A DNA stretch of 64,000 nt from Salinimicrobium catena (GTDB lineage Bacteria; Bacteroidota; Bacteroidia; Flavobacteriales; Flavobacteriaceae), in contig NZ_FNGG01000001.1 of assembly GCF_900102915.1 (NCBI RefSeq), positions 620,001 to 684,000 of the forward strand. Reading direction: 5' to 3'. A program made the translations under genes and the position numbers. Each line of letters opens with the position of its first letter. Position 1 is the first letter of the stretch. Positions 34,314-43,533 of this stretch are shown piece after piece. The notes under the pieces were generated by a model. The model was not told the DNA's origin. It did no database searches and saw only the letters and a program-made list of their open reading frames with translations.

Positions 34314-35924
34314 ATGAACGAATTGCAATTTAATAAAACTACCATTTTCAGATGTTTGCTGTTCTTTAGCATGGCATTTTCCGCGCAGCTTACTGCGCAG
34401 GAGGTCAGCGCTACCTTAGATACGGCTTCTATGAGAATTGGAGAGCAGATACGCTACAGTATTTCTGTGGAAACCGATTCGACCGACCTGGTGGTGTTTC
34501 CCGAAGGACAAACTTTTTCGCCCCTTGAAATGGTAGAGTTTTTTGCCGCTGACACCAGCCGGGTACAGGACAGGTTCAGGCTCATCAAGGAATATGCGCT
34601 TACCCAATGGGACTCCGGCAGCTATACCATTCCGCGGCAGAGGGTAAACATCAATGACAATATTTATTACACCGATTCCCTGCTGGTGGAGGTGGGAACA
34701 GTGGTAGTAGATACCACCAAACAAAAAATGTATCCCATAAAGCCTTCGGTCGAAGTGCCTTCAGGATTTTCTGTGCCTGAGTGGGCCTGGTGGGTGCTGG
34801 CCGTTTTGCTGCTCGGCCTTCTGGGAGCTTACCTCTTCTTCCGAAGAAGAAAAAAGAAAGCAGAAGCCGCCAAAAAATTACCGCCCTATGAACAGGCCAT
34901 CTTTGAGCTGCAGCAACTCGATAATTCCCATTTGCTGGAAAAGCGGGAAATAAAAGAATACTATTCGCAGCTTTCGGCTGCCGTTCGCCGTTATCTGGAT
35001 GGGGAAGTTTTTGACCATGCCATGGAAAGCACCACCGGCGAGCTGATCCTTTACCTGGAACATGAGCGGCAGACCGGCCACCTCAATCTTTCAGATGAGA
35101 CCATTAAACGCTTAAAAACGATCCTGGAAAGGGCCGATCTTGCCAAGTTCGCTAACTCCCGACCAGATGTGATCACGGCAAAAGAAGACAGGAGCAGCGT
35201 TGAAAGTGTTATAAACGATACCAAAGCATCCATTCCGCAGCCTTCCGAAGAAGACCTGTTGAAGGATCAGCAGTACAGGGAGCGCCTGGAAAGGAAAAAG
35301 AAAGTAAGAAAGATCGTTATAGGGGTCATTGTCTTTGTGCTGATATTCAGCGGGGCCACAGCCTACATTATCTCTACCCAGGGATTCGATTATTTCAGGG
35401 ATACCTACCTCGGAAATGAGAGCAAGGAGCTGCTGGAAGGGGAATGGATAAGAAGTGAATACGGTTCGCCGGCGGTGACCGTGACCACACCCGAAGTCCT
35501 GGTAAGGGTGGTCAACGATTCTACTGCAAGAGCTGCCGGAAAAGAAACTTTTAGGGCAGGCAGCGTGGAAGGCAATTTGTATGTTGATCTCAATACCCGG
35601 CCAGCCGGGCAGGACTTCAAACTGGAGTCTGCTGTCGAAGAGGTCTATGCCTATCTCGAAAAAAGGGGCGCCCGAAATATTATTACCAAGCAGGAGGAGA
35701 TAGCCACCCTTAACGGCGCCAAAGGCCTCAAGATCTTCGGAACCATGGGAATGGAAATGGAAGATTCAGACAAGATCCTTCAAAAGGAATATGCTATCCT
35801 CAATTTTGGGGAAGGCGGGGGTTACCAGCAGATCGTGGTGATCTACAATGAAGGGGATTCCTTTGCTGAAGAGATATCTGAAAGGATCACGGCCTCTGTT
35901 GAACTAAGAAATGCTGAAAATTAA
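34314..35924 (+). CDS. Bat-cluster membrane protein with two membrane segments and an extra C-terminal domain
   Basis: The protein of 536 residues has a signal peptide ending near AQLTAQ, then a beta-rich domain of about 110 residues resembling BatD's first domain. A membrane helix (WAWWVLAVLLLGLLGAYLFF) and a basic RRRKKKAE stretch come next. The following 150 cytoplasmic residues resemble the BatD tail (YYSQLSAAVRRYLDGEV). A second helix (KIVIGVIVFVLIFSGATAYI) then leads to a further domain of about 150 residues reminiscent of PsbP/DcrB-like folds. In many species the homologous gene encodes a shorter protein. A GTG at 34308 is an alternative start. The stop overlaps the batA start by one base. 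Confidence 0.75.
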   Translation: MNELQFNKTTIFRCLLFFSMAFSAQLTAQEVSATLDTASMRIGEQIRYSISVETDSTDLVVFPEGQTFSPLEMVEFFAADTSRVQDRFRLIKEYALTQWDSGSYTIPRQRVNINDNIYYTDSLLVEVGTVVVDTTKQKMYPIKPSVEVPSGFSVPEWAWWVLAVLLLGLLGAYLFFRRRKKKAEAAKKLPPYEQAIFELQQLDNSHLLEKREIKEYYSQLSAAVRRYLDGEVFDHAMESTTGELILYLEHERQTGHLNLSDETIKRLKTILERADLAKFANSRPDVITAKEDRSSVESVINDTKASIPQPSEEDLLKDQQYRERLERKKKVRKIVIGVIVFVLIFSGATAYIISTQGFDYFRDTYLGNESKELLEGEWIRSEYGSPAVTVTTPEVLVRVVNDSTARAAGKETFRAGSVEGNLYVDLNTRPAGQDFKLESAVEEVYAYLEKRGARNIITKQEEIATLNGAKGLKIFGTMGMEMEDSDKILQKEYAILNFGEGGGYQQIVVIYNEGDSFAEEISERITASVELRNAEN

Positions 35925-36928
35925 TGTTTGAAAATATCATTTTTGAGGATCCTCATTTTTTCTGGTTTTTGCTGCTGCTTCCGGTAGCCATCGCCTGGTA
36001 TATTTGGAAGAGGAATAGGCAAACCGCTGAGCTGAAGATCTCCAGTACCCGGGGATTCAAAGCCAATCCAGGATTCCTCGGAAGGTTACGGCCTGTGCTG
36101 TTCATCTTGCGGTTACTGGTACTGGCACTTGTAATTACAGCTCTTGCACGCCCAAGAACGGTAGATGTTTCCAGCCGCACCAGCAGTACTATGGGGATCG
36201 ACATTGCCATGGCCATTGATGTTTCGGCCAGTATGCTGGCGCGCGACCTGGAGCCCAACAGGCTCGAGGCGACCAAAGAAGTGGCCGGGGAATTCATCAA
36301 GAATCGGCCGGGAGACAGGATAGGATTGGTGGTCTACGCGGGAGAAAGTTTTACAAAAACACCTATTACCAGTGACAAAAGCATCGTGCTAAGTTCGCTT
36401 GAAGATGTGGAATATGACAATGTCCTGGAGAACGGCACCGCGATAGGAATGGGGCTGGCCACTTCAGTGAATCGTCTAAAAGACAGTGAAGCAGAAAGCA
36501 AGGTGATCATTCTGCTTACCGACGGGATGAACAACGCCGGCTTTATAGAACCTAAGATCGCCAGTGAACTGGCTGTGGAATTCGGGATCAAGGTGTACAC
36601 CATTGGAGTAGGGAGCAACGGTACCGCATTATCGCCGGTAGCTATCCGCCCTGACGGTACTTTCCAGTATGGTAGGGTGCCGGTAGAGATCGATGAGGAT
36701 CTGTTAAAGGAGATCGCAGAGGATACGGGAGGAAAATATTTCCGCGCGACAAACAATGAAAAACTGGAGGAGATCTATGAAGAGATCGACGCACTTGAAA
36801 AAACAGAAATAGAAGAGTTTAAATTTTACAATTATGAAGAGAAGTACAGGCCACTCATTTTACTGGCCGGATTTTTCCTGATCTTCGAAGTGTTGTTAAG
36901 ATTCACCTTTTTCCGAAGCTTTATTTAA
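35924..36928 (+). CDS. batA: BatA, VWA-domain membrane protein
   Basis: BatA, with BatB, forms the membrane-anchored VWA core of the Bat (aerotolerance) system, linked to stress tolerance in Bacteroides and Leptospira. It has an N-terminal helix, a helix near residue 60, and a VWA domain from about 85 to 290 with MIDAS DVSAS (near 102) and TDGMNNAG. A third helix ends the protein. It starts one base inside the previous stop and precedes batB by 11 bases. The 334-residue length is typical. Confidence 0.93.
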   Translation: MFENIIFEDPHFFWFLLLLPVAIAWYIWKRNRQTAELKISSTRGFKANPGFLGRLRPVLFILRLLVLALVITALARPRTVDVSSRTSSTMGIDIAMAIDVSASMLARDLEPNRLEATKEVAGEFIKNRPGDRIGLVVYAGESFTKTPITSDKSIVLSSLEDVEYDNVLENGTAIGMGLATSVNRLKDSEAESKVIILLTDGMNNAGFIEPKIASELAVEFGIKVYTIGVGSNGTALSPVAIRPDGTFQYGRVPVEIDEDLLKEIAEDTGGKYFRATNNEKLEEIYEEIDALEKTEIEEFKFYNYEEKYRPLILLAGFFLIFEVLLRFTFFRSFI

Positions 36929-36939
36929 AATACGATCGA

Positions 36940-37977
36940 ATGTTCCTTTTAGAAGATAAGACATATTTGTGGTTGCTGCTCATCATTCCGGTGATCGTCC
37001 TGCTGTTCGGCATGCTGGTGATCTGGAAGAAGCGCACCCAGCGAAAATTCGCAGATAAGGAACTGCTGCAAAAGCTGAGTCCGGAAAGGTCTTTGGGAAA
37101 ATCTGTCCTGAAGGTTGTGGTTCTTTCTTTAGCTATCGCCAGTCTGGCTATTGCCCTTGCGAATCCACAATTTGGCACAAAATTGGAAACGGTAAAAAGG
37201 GAAGGAGTTGATGTGGTTTTTGCCCTGGATGTCTCTAAAAGTATGCTGGCCGAGGATATCGCGCCCAACCGGCTTGAGAAATCCAAACAGCTGGTAACCC
37301 AGATCATCAATAACCTGGCGAGTGACAGGGTAGGGATCATAGCCTATGCCGGAAGCGCTTTTCCGCAGTTGCCTATCACGACAGATTACGGGGCGGCAAA
37401 AATGTTCCTCCAGGCCATGAATACAGACATGATCTCTTCGCAGGGAACGGCCATCAAAGAAGCCATTGAGCTGGCCACTACTTATTTTAACGATGAAGAC
37501 CAGACCAACCGTATTCTCTTCCTTATCAGTGACGGGGAAGATCACGAGGGGCAGGTAGAAGAGATCGCCGAAGAAGCGGCCAGGGAAGGCATAAGAATAG
37601 TGACCATTGGAGTGGGAACCGCGAAAGGAGGGCCTATTCCGGAGAAAAGAAGGGGTGTCACCCAGAGTTATAAAAAAGACAACAGCGGTCAAACCGTGAT
37701 CACCCGGCTTAATGCCGAAACCTTGAAAGAGATCGCCAATGCCGCGAACGGGGAATATATTGACGGAAGTGTGACCACCGAAGTGGTAGAGCAGGTGACA
37801 ACCATCCTTCAGAACATGGATAAAAAGGAATTCGAGTCTCAGCAAATAGCCGAGTACAAAAGTCAGTTTCAGTGGTTCCTTGGATTAGGGCTGTTCTTTT
37901 TGTTCCTGGATATCCTCTTGCTGGAACGTCGCACTTCCTGGCTGAAAAGATTAAATTTGTTCAATGAAGAAAAATAG
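36940..37977 (+). CDS. batB: BatB, VWA-domain membrane protein
   Basis: This is the BatA paralogue with two N-terminal helices, a VWA domain and a C-terminal helix. The MIDAS motif reads ALDVSKSMLAED (near residue 96) and the second metal site SDGEDHEG (near 195). It is likely to form a complex with BatA, as in Bacteroides. The gene follows batA by 11 bases and precedes batC by 6 bases. No unusual feature. Confidence 0.93.
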   Translation: MFLLEDKTYLWLLLIIPVIVLLFGMLVIWKKRTQRKFADKELLQKLSPERSLGKSVLKVVVLSLAIASLAIALANPQFGTKLETVKREGVDVVFALDVSKSMLAEDIAPNRLEKSKQLVTQIINNLASDRVGIIAYAGSAFPQLPITTDYGAAKMFLQAMNTDMISSQGTAIKEAIELATTYFNDEDQTNRILFLISDGEDHEGQVEEIAEEAAREGIRIVTIGVGTAKGGPIPEKRRGVTQSYKKDNSGQTVITRLNAETLKEIANAANGEYIDGSVTTEVVEQVTTILQNMDKKEFESQQIAEYKSQFQWFLGLGLFFLFLDILLLERRTSWLKRLNLFNEEK

Positions 37978-37983
37978 CCGAAA

Positions 37984-38862
37984 ATGAAGCTGATGAAAAT
38001 AGCATTTTTGAGTGTTCTTTTGCTGGTATTCGTACCTGCAATGGCTCAGGAAGATCCTGAGAAGGCGGGACGTTTGGCTAAGAAATACATGCAGGAGGCC
38101 GAAGCGGCGCTTGAGGAAAATGACCTGGCTGCTGCCGAAGCGCTTTACCGCAAGGCTATCGCCAAAGATCCGTCGAATGCCGAAGCGCGCTATAACCTGG
38201 GGAATATCTATTATAATAATGAGATCACCGGCGAGGCAGTCGAAAGACATACCCAATCGGCTAAAGTGGCAGAAGCAAAACCGCTTAAGCACGACGCTTT
38301 TCACAACCAGGGAAATTCCTTCATGAAGCAGGAAAAGTACCGGGAAGCCGTGGAGGCCTATAAGAATTCCCTTCGGAATAACCCCAATGACGAGGAGACT
38401 CGTTACAATCTCGCCCTGGCAAAAAAGATGCTGGAAGAAGAGAAGAAAGGCGGCGGAGATGAGAATAAGGATGATCAGAAAAAAGATCAGCAGGACCAGA
38501 AGAAAGATCAGAAACAAGATAATAAGGATCAAGAGGGAGACGAAGGAGATAAAGAGAAGAATGAGGACGGAAAGCCCGAAGATCAGAACAAGGGCGGAGA
38601 AAAGGACGATAAAGATAAAAAAGAAGGCGACGATAAGAAGGAAAATGACGGCAAGCCCAAGGACGATGAGCAGCAAAAGAACCAGGGCGATAAGTCTGAT
38701 GAAGAGCAGCCAAGGCAGCCACAGCCACGGCCGGGACAATTGTCACCGCAGCAGGTAAAGAACCTGTTGGAAGCCATGGGGAATGAAGAAAAGAAGGTAC
38801 AGGAGAAAATAAACGCCAAGAAAATGAAAGGCGCGAAGACAAAAACTGAAAAAGACTGGTAA
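37984..38862 (+). CDS. batC: BatC, TPR protein with a long charged low-complexity tail
   Basis: The signal peptide ends at VPAMAQ (residue 22). Three TPR repeats (about 28-150) contain ALYRKAIAKDP, ARYNLGNIYYNN and AVEAYKNSLRNNP. Residues 155-245 are almost only Asp, Glu, Lys, Gln, Gly and Asn, then a short QLSPQQVKNLLEAM motif and a basic end. Hence it is exported and probably scaffolds BatA/BatB. The tail is far longer than in the few BatC proteins I remember. Its purine-rich codons also give open frames on the other strand. Confidence 0.9.
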   Translation: MKLMKIAFLSVLLLVFVPAMAQEDPEKAGRLAKKYMQEAEAALEENDLAAAEALYRKAIAKDPSNAEARYNLGNIYYNNEITGEAVERHTQSAKVAEAKPLKHDAFHNQGNSFMKQEKYREAVEAYKNSLRNNPNDEETRYNLALAKKMLEEEKKGGGDENKDDQKKDQQDQKKDQKQDNKDQEGDEGDKEKNEDGKPEDQNKGGEKDDKDKKEGDDKKENDGKPKDDEQQKNQGDKSDEEQPRQPQPRPGQLSPQQVKNLLEAMGNEEKKVQEKINAKKMKGAKTKTEKDW

Positions 38863-38869
38863 TAATCAA

Positions 38870-40633
38870 ATGAAAAGTAAGTTTATATTTTTAGCTTTTT
38901 TGATGATCACAGGTTTTGCCTGTGCCCAGGTGCAGTTCGAAGCAAAGGCCAGCAAGACCAAACTGGGTGTTAACGAGCGCCTACGGATAGACTTTACCAT
39001 GAATGAAGATGGCGATAATTTCAATCCGCCTTCTTTTTCCAATTTTACGGTGGTGGGTGGCCCAAACCAGTCTGTGAGCAACAGCTGGATCAACGGGAAG
39101 AGAAGTTATTCCAAAACCTACAGTTATTTTTTAGCGCCCAAAAAGCGGGGTAATTTCACCATCGGCCAGGCAGAGATCACTATTGAAGGCAATGTTTATA
39201 AAACCACTCCGGTAGATATTGAAGTGACCGCGGCCGTTGACGAACCTACAGATGGGAATAATTCTGAATACATCGCTTCAGAGAACCTGCACCTGGTAGC
39301 CGAGATCTCCAACACCAATCCGTATCTCAACGAAGCGATTACCGTGGTCTATAAGCTGTATGTGAGTCCGCGTATCAATGTGAGCGACTGGCGGCAGATC
39401 GACAATCCCAAGTTCAGTGATTTCTGGAGCCAGAACATAGACATGCAGCGCTTGCAGGTAGAGAACGGCGAGTATAAGGGCGAACCTTATCGTTACGTGG
39501 TGCTTCGGAAGACCGTCCTTTATCCGCAGAAGACCGGAAAACTCGACATTGAGCCGTTGACGCTTTCAGTTTCGGTAGATGTTCCCGGTGACCGAAGGGA
39601 TATCTTCGGAAACCGTTTTTACGAAACCGTTGACAAGACCGTCGCGGCCGGTAACCGTACCATCAATGTGAAGCCGCTGCCGGCAGAAGGAAAACCCGCA
39701 GGCTTTACCGGTGCCGTGGGGAGAAATCTTAGCTTCAGAGTAACTGCAGACAAGCAGGAGCTCAATGCCACCGAATCATTGCAGGCAAAAGTGCAGGTAA
39801 GCGGGCAGGGGAACCTTAAACTGTTCGATCTTCCGACACTTACCGTTCCTGCTTCGGTTGAAAAATATGAACCGGAGTATGTTGAAGATGTCACCACTAA
39901 CCTAAACGGAATGCAGGGAAGCATTTCCAATACCTATACCCTGGTGCCGCAGGCGAAAGGTAAATACCCCATTCCGCCGGTGTCTTTTTCCTATTTTGAC
40001 CTTAAGAGTGAAACCTATAGAACCCTAACTTCAGACGAGATACTGCTGAACGTGAACGCTGCACCCGCAGGACAGATTGCGGGAGCTTCTGGAAGTTCAA
40101 ACGTAGTGACCCAACAGGTGCCTTCCGCAGCAAGCCAGTTCAGGTATATCAAGCTTAATTCAGATTTAACACCCATCGGTCAAACACCTTTTATTAGATC
40201 GGTGCTTTTTTGGAGCCTTTTCGCCTTACCGCTGTTGTTGATCCCTGTAGCGATCTTTTTTGGAAAAAGACGGGAAGCCATTGCGGGAGACGTGAAAGGA
40301 AACAGGATCAAAAAGGCCGACAGGCTGGCAAGAAAATACCTTTCTGAAGCAAAACGTAATCTGGGTGACCAGAAGAAATTCTATGAATCGCTGGAAAGGG
40401 CACTGCACAACTACCTCAAGGCAAAACTGCATATTCAGACCAGCGAAATGAGCAAGGAGCGCATCAGGGAACTGCTCAGCACACGGCGGGTTGACGCCAA
40501 CACGGTGACACAGTTCATCAAACTGCTTGAAAGCTGTGAATTTGCCAGGTATACCCCGGCTTCAAACGTGGCCATGCGACAGGATTATGACAAGGCTGTA
40601 GAAGTGATTTCAGAAATAGATAAACAGGTATGA
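38870..40633 (+). CDS. batD: BatD, periplasmic beta-rich protein with one membrane anchor
   Basis: A signal peptide ends near FACAQ. Residues 20-430 hold four or so Ig-like domains of the BatD family (GVNERLRIDFTMNEDG and LAPKKRGNFTIGQAEI are typical). A membrane helix at about 445-467 (VLFWSLFALPLLLIPVAIFF) leads to a cytoplasmic tail of 120 residues with YLSEAKRNLGDQKKFYESLERAL. That tail resembles the middle of the 536-residue protein earlier in the operon. The end overlaps the batE start by four bases. Confidence 0.92.
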   Translation: MKSKFIFLAFLMITGFACAQVQFEAKASKTKLGVNERLRIDFTMNEDGDNFNPPSFSNFTVVGGPNQSVSNSWINGKRSYSKTYSYFLAPKKRGNFTIGQAEITIEGNVYKTTPVDIEVTAAVDEPTDGNNSEYIASENLHLVAEISNTNPYLNEAITVVYKLYVSPRINVSDWRQIDNPKFSDFWSQNIDMQRLQVENGEYKGEPYRYVVLRKTVLYPQKTGKLDIEPLTLSVSVDVPGDRRDIFGNRFYETVDKTVAAGNRTINVKPLPAEGKPAGFTGAVGRNLSFRVTADKQELNATESLQAKVQVSGQGNLKLFDLPTLTVPASVEKYEPEYVEDVTTNLNGMQGSISNTYTLVPQAKGKYPIPPVSFSYFDLKSETYRTLTSDEILLNVNAAPAGQIAGASGSSNVVTQQVPSAASQFRYIKLNSDLTPIGQTPFIRSVLFWSLFALPLLLIPVAIFFGKRREAIAGDVKGNRIKKADRLARKYLSEAKRNLGDQKKFYESLERALHNYLKAKLHIQTSEMSKERIRELLSTRRVDANTVTQFIKLLESCEFARYTPASNVAMRQDYDKAVEVISEIDKQV

Positions 40634-41379
40634 AAAAGTTGATTTATTTACTGCTGATGTTATTCGGGTTGTCGGGAATGGCCCAGAACGAAGAGGCTTT
40701 TGAAAAGGCTAATTCTGCCTACGCCGATGGCGATTATGAAGAGGCCGTGGAGTTATATAACCAGATCCTCGAGAACGGGGAAGCTTCTGTAGCGGTTCAT
40801 TATAATCTTGGAAACAGTTACTACAAGCTCAACAGGATCGGGCCAAGTATTTATCATTATGAAAAGGCGCTGAAAATGAAACCCGGTGACCAGGATGTGG
40901 TTAACAACCTGCAGTTTGCCCGCAACATGGCCATAGATGTCATTGAAGAGCCGCGGGAAGGAGGTTTTTCGCAGTTCCTGGATTCCACCACCCAACTTTT
41001 TTCACCTTCCGGTTGGGGCTGGGTCGCTATCTTTTGCATGCTGCTGTTCGTAGCCTTCTTTTTGGCGTATTACTTCAGCCGAAAAACCCTTTTTAAAAGG
41101 ATGTTCTTCATCACTGGTATGATCTTTCTTTTGCTGGGTATCACTTCCGCAGTGATAGGCAACCTAAAGCAGAACCTGCTTGAAAACCGATCTTTTGCCA
41201 TCGTTTTTTCTGAAGAAGCCGACGTAAGAAGTGAGCCAAATGTAAGGAGTGACGAAGTATTCCTTCTTCATGAAGGGGCCAAGGTAAAGGTAACCGAAGA
41301 TTTTCAGGGCTGGTACGAAATCGAACTGCCTAACGGAAGCCAGGGATGGATAGAGAAATCGGCGCTGCGGCTGCTATAG
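40630..41379 (+). CDS. batE: BatE, TPR and SH3-domain membrane protein
   Basis: A signal peptide precedes two TPR repeats (VELYNQILENG and IYHYEKALKMKP, about residues 35-100). Two membrane helices follow (VAIFCMLLFVAFFLAYYF and FITGMIFLLLGITSAVI, about 137-185). A C-terminal bacterial SH3 domain (about 190-247) contains ADVRSEPNVRSDEVF and GWYEIELPNGSQGWI. The SH3 domain may bind cell wall or partner proteins. It closes the bat cluster and starts in the ATGA overlap with batD. Confidence 0.92.
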   Translation: MKKLIYLLLMLFGLSGMAQNEEAFEKANSAYADGDYEEAVELYNQILENGEASVAVHYNLGNSYYKLNRIGPSIYHYEKALKMKPGDQDVVNNLQFARNMAIDVIEEPREGGFSQFLDSTTQLFSPSGWGWVAIFCMLLFVAFFLAYYFSRKTLFKRMFFITGMIFLLLGITSAVIGNLKQNLLENRSFAIVFSEEADVRSEPNVRSDEVFLLHEGAKVKVTEDFQGWYEIELPNGSQGWIEKSALRLL

Positions 41380-41427
41380 CGAGCTGTTAAAGTCCAAAAA
41401 GATGACTGGCATCATTGGATAATTTTA

Positions 41428-41435
41428 TACTTTTG
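41428..41435 (+). promoter_or_regulatory. -7 element before the small 96-residue gene
   Basis: TACTTTTG matches TAnnTTTG and is five bases from a GTG start at 41441, implying a leaderless mRNA. I found no -33 element at the right distance. Confidence 0.45.
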
Positions 41436-41440
41436 CGCCC

Positions 41441-41731
41441 GTGAAAAGCATAGCTTACATCTTATCTATAGTTTTCCTGTCGTTCGTGGCAGGTCCTACT
41501 ATCATCAGTATCATAGATGATTCTGTAGATGTGTCTTTTGCTTTCACTGCCAATGAGGAAGAAAATTCCTCGAAGAATCAGGTGAATTTTGAGTACATTA
41601 TTGAAAAGGCCTTTTCAAATCACGCCAGTATTGAATATTTAAGAACTCACCAAAAGACGACCTATTCTTATAAAGAGGATTACCACAAGGTTTATCTAGA
41701 AGTTACCTCCCCGCCGCCTAAACATTCATAA
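41441..41731 (+). CDS. Small secreted or membrane-anchored protein of unknown function
   Basis: I do not recognise this 96-residue protein. It begins at GTG with a hydrophobic segment of about 20 residues (IAYILSIVFLSFVAG) that is a signal anchor or signal peptide. The rest is hydrophilic and ends in PPPKHS. A TACTTTTG box five bases before the GTG supports this start. Ahead lies the bat operon; after the stop comes a possibly structured leader and a SulP transporter, so a link to that transporter is possible but not shown. Confidence 0.55.
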   Translation: MKSIAYILSIVFLSFVAGPTIISIIDDSVDVSFAFTANEEENSSKNQVNFEYIIEKAFSNHASIEYLRTHQKTTYSYKEDYHKVYLEVTSPPPKHS

Positions 41732-41732
41732 T

Positions 41733-41827
41733 ACCTCCGTTTTTACAGATCTCCTGCACACAGGTCCATTTTCAATGGTCCCGAGAGGCTATTCCTATGC
41801 TTTTTAGCAGCTGAATGAGCCGGAGGT
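41733..41827 (+). ncRNA. Possible structured leader RNA before the SulP gene
   Basis: ACCTCCG (41733-41739) can pair with CGGAGGT (41821-41827). Inside lie three further hairpins: CCTG/CAGG (41753-41764), CCATT/AATGG (41766-41778) and GCTA/TAGC (41788-41808). The arrangement looks like a multi-branch RNA. It matches no riboswitch I know. It begins one base after the previous stop, so a 3' structure of that gene is possible. The remaining spacer to 41901 shows nothing else. Confidence 0.35.
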
Positions 41828-41901
41828 CATCAATTTAATTTTTACGTATTTATTTCATTAAGGCAGGTCTTGTCGAGGTCTGTCCCTAAAAACTATTATG
41901 A

Positions 41902-43479
41902 ATGTTTAAGCAAATCAATAAAGATTTTCCGGCAAGTATTGTCGTATTTTTTGTCGCCCTTCCCCTTTGCCTTGGTATAGCACTTGCCAGTGGCGCTCCG
42001 TTATTTTCTGGTTTAATTGCCGGTATAGTTGGTGGCATCGTAGTGGGTGCATTAAGTAAATCCAGCCTTGGAGTGAGTGGTCCTGCTGCAGGTTTGGCGG
42101 CCATCGTCCTTGCAGCCATTGCGAGTTTAGGAAGTTACCAGGACTTTCTGTTAGCCGTTGTACTGGCAGGAGCGATCCAGATCTTATTTGGAGTCCTTAA
42201 GGCGGGGGTAATTGGGTATTATTTTCCGTCATCGGTTATTAAGGGAATGCTAACCGGTATTGGGATCATAATAATCCTTAAGCAAATTCCGCATTTCTTT
42301 GGATATACCAGTGGGCCAATTGGAGACTGGTATTTCTCTCAATCGGACGGGGAGAATACTTTTTCTGCTATAGGAAAGGTTTTTGATAGCATCAGTTTAG
42401 GTTCTACATTAGTAGCAATAGTAGCAATGGCGATCCTTATCTTATGGGATGCGGTACTTACTAAGAAGAGCAAAATTTTCAGGCTAATTCAGGGGCCTGT
42501 TGTGGCAGTAGTGGTTGGAATAATTTTTAACTTTTTCACCCAGGACCTTGGGAGTCTTTCAATTGCTAAAAACCTACTTGTAACTGTGCCGGTTCCTGAT
42601 AGCTTTGATTCCTTTATCGGGCAATTCACTTTTCCTTCATTTCGTATGATAGGAAATTCTGAAATCTGGGTTACCGCATTTACCCTGGCATTGGTAGCGA
42701 GTTTGGAAACCTTATTATGCGTGGAAGCGACAGATAAACTGGACCCCCATAAGAGAACCACTCCTACCAATCGCGAGCTATTTGCGCAGGGAACAGGGAA
42801 CATGGTTTCGGGACTTATTGGAGGACTGCCTATCACCCAGGTGATCGTAAGGAGTTCAGCTAATATTCAGTCCGGTGGACAGACCAAACTTTCTGCTATA
42901 TTGCACGGAATCTTGCTTTTGATCTCGGTAATTATAATCCCAACAATATTGAACCTGATCCCGTTATCAGTTCTTGCCGCTATTTTATTTTTAGTGGGTT
43001 ACAAATTGGCAAAGCCGCAACTTTTTGTGCAAATGTATAAGGCAGGCTGGAAGCAGTCCGTGCCTTTCCTGGTTACTGTGGGGGGAATCGTTTTTGCAGA
43101 TCTTCTGGTTGGTATTACTTTAGGGCTCCTTGTAGGTATAGTTGTCATTCTTATCAAGAGCTACCAGAATTCTTATTTCCTTCACAAAGAAAACGTTGAA
43201 AATGGCAGTAAGACAGTGAAGATGACCCTTGCTGAAGAAGTGACTTTCATCAATAAAGGGGCTATCATCAAAGAGCTTAATAACCTCGAGGAAAATTCCT
43301 ATCTTATCATGGATGTCACCAAGACCCATTATCTTGATAACGATATTGTGGAAATACTGGATGATTTTAAAGTAAAGGCCCAGGAGAGGAACATCAATAT
43401 TAAAATTGTTTCAGAAAGAGGAATAATTGAAAATCCTGTAAGTTATCAGCAGTTTTTTAATAAGCCAAAAACGGCTTAA
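41902..43479 (+). CDS. SulP-family anion transporter with STAS domain
   Basis: This inner-membrane transporter of 525 residues has 11-14 membrane helices (starting IVVFFVALPLCLGIALASGAP) and the signature GVSGPAAGLAAI. A C-terminal STAS domain occupies about residues 435-515. SulP proteins move sulfate, bicarbonate or other anions, often with sodium. A beta-carbonic anhydrase gene follows 54 bases later, which favours bicarbonate (BicA-like) transport. The STAS core sequence MDVTKTHYLDNDIVEIL is normal. Confidence 0.92.
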   Translation: MFKQINKDFPASIVVFFVALPLCLGIALASGAPLFSGLIAGIVGGIVVGALSKSSLGVSGPAAGLAAIVLAAIASLGSYQDFLLAVVLAGAIQILFGVLKAGVIGYYFPSSVIKGMLTGIGIIIILKQIPHFFGYTSGPIGDWYFSQSDGENTFSAIGKVFDSISLGSTLVAIVAMAILILWDAVLTKKSKIFRLIQGPVVAVVVGIIFNFFTQDLGSLSIAKNLLVTVPVPDSFDSFIGQFTFPSFRMIGNSEIWVTAFTLALVASLETLLCVEATDKLDPHKRTTPTNRELFAQGTGNMVSGLIGGLPITQVIVRSSANIQSGGQTKLSAILHGILLLISVIIIPTILNLIPLSVLAAILFLVGYKLAKPQLFVQMYKAGWKQSVPFLVTVGGIVFADLLVGITLGLLVGIVVILIKSYQNSYFLHKENVENGSKTVKMTLAEEVTFINKGAIIKELNNLEENSYLIMDVTKTHYLDNDIVEILDDFKVKAQERNINIKIVSERGIIENPVSYQQFFNKPKTA

Positions 43480-43533
43480 TTCTGAAGTTAAAGAATTCAG
43501 TAAACAATTAATTTTACAATTAAACAGAGAATT

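Noticed and set aside
37951-38869. Long open frames on the minus strand (262 and 182 codons) across batC
   Set aside because: They are mirror frames of the purine-rich, low-complexity batC tail. Their products are Leu/Ile/Phe or Ser/Pro-rich nonsense, and batC itself is a clear family member in a tight operon.
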